From Rhodospira sp. (lineage in GTDB: Bacteria > Pseudomonadota > Alphaproteobacteria > Rhodospirillales > Rhodospirillaceae): 15,278 nucleotides of DNA. The stretch lies in the NCBI GenBank assembly GCA_028277295.1, contig JANQGN010000063.1, forward strand, positions 1-15,278. The letters run 5' to 3'. Below are positions 6,904 to 12,277 of the stretch, piece by piece; positions within the stretch are counted from its first letter, which is position 1, and each line of letters begins with the position of its first letter. A program made the translations under genes and the position numbers. The notes under the pieces were generated by a model, which made no database searches, had not been told where the DNA came from, and worked only from the letters and a program-made list of their open reading frames with translations.

Positions 6904-7899
6904 TCAGGCCACCTCGATGATGGCTTTGACGACGGTGTCACGATCACGCGCCCAGGCCGGCAGATCGTGGACCGCGTCGGTCAGCGTGGTGCGATGAGTC
7001 CCCAACCGATCCGTGTCGATCTTGCCGGCGCGGATGGCATCGATGACGAAGCGGAAGTCCTCGTTCAGGGCGTTGCGGCTGGCAAACAGGGTTGTTTCCC
7101 GCTTGTGAAACTCGGGATCGGGGAAGGCGAGCGTGTCCTTCACCACGCTGACCAGCGTGTAGGTGCCGCCGTGGGCGACGTGGAAGAGACCGGCATTCAT
7201 GGCCTTGATGTTGCCGGTGGCGTCGAACACATGCGTGAAGCGCGACGTCAGATCCCCGGTATCGATCGCGCCAAGGTTCAGGGTCGGAAATCCGAACCCG
7301 TCGCTGGCGATCGACAGCTTGGTCTCGGAGACGTCGGCCACTGTCACGTCGGCGCCGTCGATGCGCGCGAACAGGGCGCTTGCCAGTCCGATCGGGCCCG
7401 CGCCCAGGACCAGCGTGGGGGCTCCGCCGACAACATGGGTCCGGGCCACGGCGTGCCGGCCGATGGACAGGAACTCGACCATGGCCGCCTGATCCGGGGT
7501 CAGGCCGTCGGCGCGGAGCAGGTTCCCGGGCGGCAACGCAATCCTTTGTGTCATGGCGCCGTCCCGATGCACGCCGATGACGGAAATCGTCTCGCAGCAG
7601 TTCGGTTTGCCGGCCGAACAGGCGTGGCAGGCCCCGCACGACAGGTAGGGATTGGCCAGCACCAACTCGCCCGGCTGAAAGGCGTCTCCCGTGTAGTCCG
7701 GGCCGACAACCCCGGAGACCTCGTGTCCGGCTACGCGTGGGTAGCTCAGAAACGGCTGGTTGCCCGTATAGATGTGGTAGTCGGTGCCGCAGATGCCGAC
7801 CCGGCGCACGTCGACCGGAACCCAGCCGGGGGGCACCACCAGTTCCGGCAGCGCGCGGAGTTCCAGGGCGTTCGGTTCAGTGCAGACGAGGCCTTTCAT
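6904..7899 (-). CDS. Zinc-dependent alcohol dehydrogenase, candidate L-galactonate 5-dehydrogenase
   Basis: A 331-residue zinc-containing medium-chain dehydrogenase. GICGTDYHIY supplies Cys37, GHE supplies His59/Glu60, and Glu142 in VEFLSIGRHAV is the likely third catalytic-zinc ligand. The structural-zinc site is Cys88, Cys91, Cys94 and Cys102. The Rossmann motif GAGPIG is at 166-171. ATG 7899 has a strong AGGAGG about 9 bases upstream; the frame stays open much further 5', but only as an overlap of the dctM region. The family oxidises sugar alcohols and sugar acids. It lies next to a UxaB-like reductase and UxaA. E. coli LgoD (YjjN), a similar-sized relative, converts L-galactonate to D-tagaturonate, which suggests the same role here. 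L-gulonate or L-idonate are alternatives; the fold is certain, the substrate inferred. Confidence 0.85.
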   Translation of the reverse strand: MKGLVCTEPNALELRALPELVVPPGWVPVDVRRVGICGTDYHIYTGNQPFLSYPRVAGHEVSGVVGPDYTGDAFQPGELVLANPYLSCGACHACSAGKPNCCETISVIGVHRDGAMTQRIALPPGNLLRADGLTPDQAAMVEFLSIGRHAVARTHVVGGAPTLVLGAGPIGLASALFARIDGADVTVADVSETKLSIASDGFGFPTLNLGAIDTGDLTSRFTHVFDATGNIKAMNAGLFHVAHGGTYTLVSVVKDTLAFPDPEFHKRETTLFASRNALNEDFRFVIDAIRAGKIDTDRLGTHRTTLTDAVHDLPAWARDRDTVVKAIIEVA

Positions 7900-8018
7900 G
7901 GGCTTGGCCCTCCTTAAGACCAGACTTCGGACCAGTGGGATGGAGGACGGTGGCGCGATGGCTCGCCCCGCCGCGCGACCACTCTCGACGGCCGGGTCAT
8001 CGCGGGTCCTCCCGTTCC
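7900..8018 (-). other. 119-base spacer between dctM and the dehydrogenase gene
   Basis: This is the widest gap in the catabolic operon. Read on the coding strand it carries two CTGGTC hexamers 6 bases apart (complement of GACCAG at about 7918-7923 and 7930-7935), close to the ribosome binding site of the dehydrogenase gene. No promoter or T-tailed hairpin is evident. An internal promoter or processing site is possible but unproven. Confidence 0.4.
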
Positions 8019-9308
8019 TCAGGAGCCGTACACCAGGTTGGGCAGGAACAGGCTGACCTGCGGAATGAAGGTGACGATGAGCAGCGACACCAACAGAACC
8101 ACCCAGAAGGGAAGGATCTCGCGGATGAAGTCCTTCACCGGGACGCCGATGATGGTGCAGGTGGTGAACATCACCGTGCCCAGTGGCGGCGTCAGGGTGC
8201 CGATCGCGCAGTTCAGGATGAAGACAATGCCGAAGTGAACCAGGTCGACGCCCATCGCCTTGGCGGCCGCCACGAGCAATGGAGAAATGACGATCAGGAT
8301 GGCATTGCCCTCGATGAACATGCCGAGGATGATCAGCACAAAATTGACCATGAGAAGGAACAGGAACGGGTTGTCGAAATTTCCCGAGATGAACAGCGCG
8401 ATGTTCTGAGGCAATTGTTCCCACGTCAAAAACTTCGAGAACCCGTAGGAGACCGCGATGATGATCAGCACGTTGGCCGAGGCCAACACCGATTCCACCA
8501 GACCGGTCCGGAACGTCCGCAGATCCATCTCTCGGTAGACGACAAAGCCGATGATCAAGGCGAACAGCACCGCGATGGCGCCCGCCTCGGTCGGCGTGAA
8601 CACACCAAAGCGAATGCCGACAATGATGATGATCGGCAACGTGAAGGCGAGGGCGGCGGCCTTGAAGCCGGTCAGGACCTCGCCGATCGTGACGCGGTGG
8701 TCGCGCTCCGGCCGGTAGCCGCGCCGGGCGGCGATCCGGTTTACCAGGATCATCATCAGGACGCACATGAGCAGGCCCGGGATGATGCCCGCCAGGAACA
8801 GGCGGCCGATGGAGACGTTGTTAATGTAGCCGTACAGGATCAGCGCGATCCCTGGGGGAATGATCGGCGTGATCAGGGACGACGCGGCGGTCACCGAGGC
8901 GGAGAAGCCCTTGGCGTAGCCCCTCTTCAGCATGAAGGGGACGATCAGCTTCGAGTTCATGGCCGCATCGGCGATGTTCGACCCCGACAGCCCGCCCATG
9001 AGGGTGCTCAGCACGATGTTGACCTGGGCCAGGCCGCCGCGCATGTGTCCCGTGAGGATCTCGCTGAACGCCAGCAATCGCTTGCTGATGCCGGAATGGT
9101 TCATGAAAATCCCGGCCATGATGAAAAACGGGATGGCGAGAAGCGCGTAGGAACTCAAACCCTCGGCGATCCGTTGCACCACGATCATTAGCGGCAAATC
9201 GGAAAAGAAGACGAAGTACACCAGCGTACTGGCGAAAATGGAGAACGCGACCGGAAACTCCAGTAGCAACAGGGCGAACATGATGACGATTGGAACCGTG
9301 ACGCTCAT
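8019..9308 (-). CDS. dctM: TRAP transporter large permease subunit
   Basis: The channel-forming subunit of a tripartite ATP-independent periplasmic transporter, which moves an organic acid across the inner membrane with an ion gradient. The 429 residues are almost entirely hydrophobic segments (about 12). Family motifs are GGLSGSNIADAAMNSKLI (about 97-114), PIIPPGIALILYGY, the FGVFTPTEAGAIAV segment, and TLTPPLGTVMFTTC near the C-terminus. Its ATG (9306-9308) overlaps the TGA of dctQ as ATGA, so the two membrane subunits are translationally coupled. Downstream sugar-acid genes imply the substrate is an aldonate or uronate. The DctM family is certain; the substrate is inferred. Confidence 0.96.
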   Translation of the reverse strand: MSVTVPIVIMFALLLLEFPVAFSIFASTLVYFVFFSDLPLMIVVQRIAEGLSSYALLAIPFFIMAGIFMNHSGISKRLLAFSEILTGHMRGGLAQVNIVLSTLMGGLSGSNIADAAMNSKLIVPFMLKRGYAKGFSASVTAASSLITPIIPPGIALILYGYINNVSIGRLFLAGIIPGLLMCVLMMILVNRIAARRGYRPERDHRVTIGEVLTGFKAAALAFTLPIIIIVGIRFGVFTPTEAGAIAVLFALIIGFVVYREMDLRTFRTGLVESVLASANVLIIIAVSYGFSKFLTWEQLPQNIALFISGNFDNPFLFLLMVNFVLIILGMFIEGNAILIVISPLLVAAAKAMGVDLVHFGIVFILNCAIGTLTPPLGTVMFTTCTIIGVPVKDFIREILPFWVVLLVSLLIVTFIPQVSLFLPNLVYGS

Positions 9309-9802
9309 GACAGGGGCTCCACGTCTTCCAGCCGCCGCGGTCCGGCGACCGCGTGATACAGAACGTGGTACAGCGTGAATATGCAGCCGAGCGGGATTCC
9401 CAGGTAAACGTAGCTGAAGGGAATCCTGAGGATGTTCGTGTACCGATCGGTCGAGAACATGACCAACTTGAAGCCAAGATAAATAATGACAATCAGGCAG
9501 ACGGACAGCAGCGCCGGCGTAAGTATTCTTTGAACGAAGAATGACATATGGCGCGGGAAAAACTGAACCAGGAACTGAATGCTGACAATCTCGCCACGTC
9601 GCGCCAGGATGCTCACCCCAAAAAAGGTCAGCCAGACGAACAGGGCGAGGGATAGTTCCTCCACCCATCCGGCCGGGCTGGAGATAAAATACCGCATAAA
9701 AACGCCATAAATCGAGATGCAGACGATAGAAAACATCGATAGGGCCGAAATGGCGACATCCAGACGCCCAATCCAACCAAGTATGGAAATGGCGCGTGTC
9801 AT
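9305..9802 (-). CDS. dctQ: TRAP transporter small permease subunit
   Basis: The small membrane subunit that pairs with DctM. The 165 residues form four hydrophobic helices (about 12-35, 48-66, 93-113 and 126-150). The DctQ pattern YGVFMRYFISSPAGWVEELSLALFVWLTFFG includes the conserved Arg, the Trp-x-Glu-Glu after the first helix, and the aromatic second helix. ATG 9802 has GGAGG 7 bases upstream. It overlaps dctM by 4 bases and is separated from dctP by 90 bases that contain a strong hairpin. Base composition is noticeably more A+T-rich than in the neighbouring enzyme genes. Confidence 0.95.
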   Translation of the reverse strand: MTRAISILGWIGRLDVAISALSMFSIVCISIYGVFMRYFISSPAGWVEELSLALFVWLTFFGVSILARRGEIVSIQFLVQFFPRHMSFFVQRILTPALLSVCLIVIIYLGFKLVMFSTDRYTNILRIPFSYVYLGIPLGCIFTLYHVLYHAVAGPRRLEDVEPLS

Positions 9803-9835
9803 GACATTTCCTCCCTTGTGTGGCCGGCCGGCTCT

Positions 9836-9872
9836 CCGGTCACCTGCATCCAGAGCCAGTTCAGGTGACCGG
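9836..9872 (-). promoter_or_regulatory. Intercistronic hairpin between dctP and dctQ
   Basis: CCGGTCACCTG (9836-9846) and CAGGTGACCGG (9862-9872) form a perfect 11-bp stem with a 15-base loop, 20 bases after the dctP stop codon. There is no U tract on the coding strand. Such structures behind genes for periplasmic binding proteins often stabilise the 5' cistron or reduce readthrough, so the binding protein is made in excess of the permease. That role is inferred here. Confidence 0.65.
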
Positions 9873-9892
9873 GGCGGGTCGTGCGTCTTATT

Positions 9893-10888
9893 CTATTTCA
9901 GGGCTTCCAGTGTTTCCTCGTAGAGTCCGTCGGACCACTCGGGGAATTCGCCGGCCATGACCGCCTTGGCGTTCTCCAGGTATGGGCCCAGGTCGACCTC
10001 GACGACCTCGACGCCCTCGGCCACCATCTTGTCGATGTAGTCCTGTTCGCTATCGGCGATCAGCGTGCTGCCGTACGCGGACATCTCTCGGCCGGTTTCC
10101 GTGATCAGCGTCCGCTGCTCGTCCGTGAGGGTGTCCCAGAAGGCGGTGCCGACCACCCACGGGGTCATGTGGACGTCGTGATTGGTGAGCATCAGGAACG
10201 TGGCCTGTTCATAGAACTTGCCGCCGTACAGGGTGCCCGGCGGATTCTCGATCCCGCTGACGATGCCCTGGGACATGGCGGTGTAGGCCTCGGAGAGCGG
10301 CATCGGGGTCGGCACGGCACCGACCGCGCGCGCCCAGTAGTTGGCGATCTTGACGTTCTGCACGCGGATCTTCGTGCCGTTCATGTCGCTCGGCGTGGTG
10401 GCCCGGGTCTGCGCCAGAAGCTGGCGTGTACCGTAGTAGAAGTCGCCGACGATGACGTGATAGCCCTTGGCATCGAGTTGACCGATCAACTCCGAGACCT
10501 GCGGCGAGTGGATCAAGTCAACCTTCTGTTCAACGGATGTGCCAACGTACGGCGCATTGATCACGCCCAGGTCCGGCACCAGATCCGCGAGCGAGCCATA
10601 GTCGGAGATCGCGATGATGTTCGCCCCCATCCGGGCCTGCTGCTGGACGGTTTCCTGGCCGCCAAGCTGGCCGCTCGGGAACAGACGCAGTTCAATGGCT
10701 CCGTTGGAGCGGTCCTTCAGACGCTCGGCCCAGAAAGTCACGGCCTGATCAACGGGCTCGCCCGGCTGGTTGGAGTAGGACACGTTGATGATCAACGGGT
10801 CCTCGGCCCGCGCCGCGTCTCCGCCCGTGACCGTAAGAACGGACGCGGCGGCCAACATGCCCGCGCAGAGGGTAAAGAGCCGTTTCAT
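9893..10888 (-). CDS. dctP: TRAP transporter periplasmic solute-binding protein
   Basis: The periplasmic receptor that delivers the substrate to DctQM. The 331-residue precursor has a clear Sec signal peptide: MKR, a hydrophobic core at about 4-22, and likely cleavage after ARA at residue 28. The DctP fold is shown by the long run of family positions: the LFPSGQLGG segment (about 69-77), YYGTRQLL with Arg155, GTKIRVQN with Arg175 (the usual carboxylate-binding Arg), and PLSEAYTAMSQGIVSGIENP (about 197-216). The ATG at 10888 has GGGAGGA upstream. It is the first gene of the operon, followed by a hairpin and then dctQM. The ligand is expected to be the sugar acid degraded by the downstream enzymes. 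Confidence 0.96.
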   Translation of the reverse strand: MKRLFTLCAGMLAAASVLTVTGGDAARAEDPLIINVSYSNQPGEPVDQAVTFWAERLKDRSNGAIELRLFPSGQLGGQETVQQQARMGANIIAISDYGSLADLVPDLGVINAPYVGTSVEQKVDLIHSPQVSELIGQLDAKGYHVIVGDFYYGTRQLLAQTRATTPSDMNGTKIRVQNVKIANYWARAVGAVPTPMPLSEAYTAMSQGIVSGIENPPGTLYGGKFYEQATFLMLTNHDVHMTPWVVGTAFWDTLTDEQRTLITETGREMSAYGSTLIADSEQDYIDKMVAEGVEVVEVDLGPYLENAKAVMAGEFPEWSDGLYEETLEALK

Positions 10889-10980
10889 GGTGCATCCTCC
10901 CTTCGTGATCTGAGGATCTGTCTGCCGCGCCAGGCACGGCGCGATGGCCCGGCGAGACCGCCTTGTCTTCACGGTGACGA

Positions 10981-10997
10981 CCGGGCGGAATGCCCGG
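10981..10997 (-). promoter_or_regulatory. Stem-loop in the presumed dctP leader
   Basis: CCGGGC and GCCCGG form a 6-bp stem around GGAAT. ACCG/CGGT (10998-11009 area) forms a second small stem directly beside it. Both lie about 90-120 bases upstream of dctP and would be in its 5' leader if transcription starts near 11120. Function unknown. Confidence 0.3.
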
Positions 10998-11033
10998 ACC
11001 GAAACCGGTTGACGGGAAGGCCACGTTGGAAGC

Positions 11034-11049
11034 AACCAAAGACATGGTT
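11034..11049. promoter_or_regulatory. Candidate operator, inverted repeat AACCA-N6-TGGTT
   Basis: A 16-base interrupted palindrome with the core AAAGACAT. The same octamer occurs in reverse orientation at 11156-11163 (ATGTCTTT), just upstream of the regulator's ribosome binding site. A pair of such sites would suit a dimeric FCD regulator controlling both directions. The short length makes chance possible. Confidence 0.35.
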
Positions 11050-11108
11050 ATCGCTTCATTCCGCCAAGAAAAGCGAGTTCCAGCTCTTGACTGTGGCGAT
11101 GGCCAACC

Positions 11109-11136
11109 TTGTCGGATTTTCACAAAAGGGTAAGAT
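11109..11136 (+). promoter_or_regulatory. Candidate promoter of the GntR/FCD regulator
   Basis: TTGTCG (11109-11114), a 16-base spacer and TAAGAT (11131-11136) each match the sigma-70 consensus at four of six positions. The predicted start lies about 50 bases before the regulator's ATG. Modest evidence only. Confidence 0.3.
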
Positions 11137-11155
11137 TGGGGTGTTCGGTGGTCAA
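11127..11155 (-). promoter_or_regulatory. Candidate promoter of the dctPQM catabolic operon
   Basis: On the minus strand TTGACC (11155-11150), a 17-base spacer and TACCCT (11132-11127). The -35 box is good and the -10 box weak, as expected if an activator or inducer is needed. It overlaps the candidate promoter of the regulator, so the two could be mutually exclusive. Low confidence. Confidence 0.25.
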
Positions 11156-11166
11156 ATGTCTTTAAT

Positions 11167-11178
11167 CCCGAAAACGGG
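11167..11178 (+). promoter_or_regulatory. Small hairpin just before the regulator's ribosome binding site
   Basis: CCCG-AAAA-CGGG lies 5 bases upstream of the AAGGA ribosome binding site (11184-11188), which is 6 bases from the ATG at 11195. It could modulate translation of the regulator or be part of an autoregulatory site. Confidence 0.3.
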
Positions 11179-11194
11179 CTAAAAAGGACACATA

Positions 11195-12106
11195 ATGGCG
11201 AGATCGGACCGACTTTTTAAGAAGTCGTACAATGAAGCTCTGGACAGAATTCTATTTGGTCAGAAATTCTCAAGTATTTCTGATATCTCGCGTTGCATCG
11301 ATGTTAGCAGGAATACGGCCAGGCGCATTTTATATGCGCTGGAAGATCAAAATATACTGTTTGGCGAAGGCGAGATCTGGGCGGTCAGGCGAAAGCCCGA
11401 TAAGCGGGACTATTTTCCCGAAAGCGACACGTTGTCGGTGGAAGAGAGTCTCGAAGTCGGCTTCATGGACTGGATCTTCAAGAACGAAATCCGCCCGGGC
11501 GCCCGCTTCAGCGAGGGCGTCATTGCCCGCACGCTTGATGTATCGCCCGCGGCTGTCAGAAAATTCCTCATAAGACTGAGTAGGGTCGGGTTCATTCGCG
11601 ATGAACCCCAGCGGCGGTGGATCCTGGAGGGCTTCACGAAAGACTACGTGGAAGAGGTTTACGAGGTGCGCGTGCTTTTTGAAATGCGCTGCGTCGAGAA
11701 ACTCATCGCGTTGCCGGACGATGACCCTTTCTGGCCGGCGATCACCAGAATCCTGCTGGAACACCGAGAGTTCGTGAAGAACAACGCTGATACCTATCTC
11801 GAATTTCCGAAGCTGGACGCCTATTTCCATCGTTTGTTGAATAAATATTCAGGAAACCGATTTATCGAGAGCTTTCAGGACATTATATCTCTTATATTTC
11901 ATTATCACTATCGCTGGAACAGGACTGACGAACGAGAGCGGAACATCGTCGCCGCCAAAGAACATATCCGCGTGATCGAGGCGATTGTGTCGCGACAACC
12001 GGCGGAGGCCCAGGCGGCTTTGAAAACGCACCTGGAGACCGCGAAGTTGACGATGATGAGAGCCATCGAATGGGAAGAGCCGGCCCCGGGGCGGACACGA
12101 AAATAG
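11195..12106 (+). CDS. GntR/FCD-family transcriptional regulator with two winged-helix segments, LgoR-like
   Basis: A 303-residue cytosolic DNA-binding protein predicted to control the divergent catabolic operon. Residues about 14-65 form a first winged-helix unit (SSISDISRCIDVSRNTARRI, then a LEDQNILFG wing). Residues about 86-145 form a second, GntR-like one (RFSEGVIARTLDVSPAAVRK, LSRVGFIRDEPQRRW). The FCD effector domain follows at about 150-290, with all four usual metal ligands: Asp208, His212, His257 and His279. Standard FCD regulators are about 220-250 residues with one such unit. E. coli LgoR (YjjM), the L-galactonate regulator, is about 300 by memory, so this may be the same subgroup. 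AAGGA lies 6 bases before the ATG. The first 200 bases are more A+T-rich than the rest of the window. Sugar-acid effector is inferred from context. Confidence 0.9.
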   Translation: MARSDRLFKKSYNEALDRILFGQKFSSISDISRCIDVSRNTARRILYALEDQNILFGEGEIWAVRRKPDKRDYFPESDTLSVEESLEVGFMDWIFKNEIRPGARFSEGVIARTLDVSPAAVRKFLIRLSRVGFIRDEPQRRWILEGFTKDYVEEVYEVRVLFEMRCVEKLIALPDDDPFWPAITRILLEHREFVKNNADTYLEFPKLDAYFHRLLNKYSGNRFIESFQDIISLIFHYHYRWNRTDERERNIVAAKEHIRVIEAIVSRQPAEAQAALKTHLETAKLTMMRAIEWEEPAPGRTRK

Positions 12107-12151
12107 GGTGTTTTCAGCGCCCGGTGACAGGTGAATCGTCGAAAACACCCT
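12105..12151. terminator. Strong hairpin, probable bidirectional terminator
   Basis: AGGGTGTTTTC (12105-12115) and GAAAACACCCT (12141-12151) form a perfect 11-bp stem starting within the regulator's stop codon. On the plus strand it is followed by TTGTGTTTTG, and on the minus strand by ATTTTCGTG. It sits between two convergent genes and can serve both. Confidence 0.75.
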
Positions 12152-12226
12152 TGTGTTTTGATGTTGACGCAAACCGTCGTCGCGATCCGCTCCATAGTGC
12201 GGTCTTCGAGACTTTCCGGACGGGCT

Positions 12227-12277
12227 CTTGTACTTGCGGCCGGACCCGCAGGGACACGGGTCGTTCCGGCCTACCTT
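12227..12277 (-). pseudogene. Out-of-frame, degenerate SEC-C motif of the YecA-like gene
   Basis: Read in the -1 frame relative to the upstream gene, this stretch encodes KVGRNDPCPCGSGRKYK, the SEC-C zinc motif that normally ends YecA/UPF0149 and SecA proteins. The gene's own frame stops at 12271-12273, inside the motif. After KYK the expected Cys-Cys (or Cys-His) is replaced by Ser-Pro-Ser-Gly in this frame, and neither other frame restores it. Only two of four zinc ligands remain. The shifted frame then stays open far into the regulator gene, so the natural stop is lost too. A single missing base, for example in the G run at 12289-12292, would join it to the main frame. Confidence 0.75.

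Larger units (their letters stand above)
10889..11194. promoter_or_regulatory. Divergent control region between dctP and the GntR/FCD regulator
   Basis: A 306-base gene-free region that must hold the promoters of both the catabolic operon and the regulator. Its half nearest the regulator is more A+T-rich than the surroundings and contains the overlapping candidate promoters, two copies of AAAGACAT in opposite orientation, and a small leader hairpin. The half nearest dctP is G+C-rich with short stems. Confidence 0.7.

Noticed and set aside
7900..8766. Upstream extension of the zinc dehydrogenase frame by about 290 codons
   Set aside because: The extension overlaps dctM in another frame and lacks domain content; ATG 7899 with AGGAGG is the true start.
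7737..9191. Plus-strand open frame opposite dctM, rich in Asp/Gln/His
   Set aside because: Complement of hydrophobic codons gives such charged strings; dctM is unambiguous.
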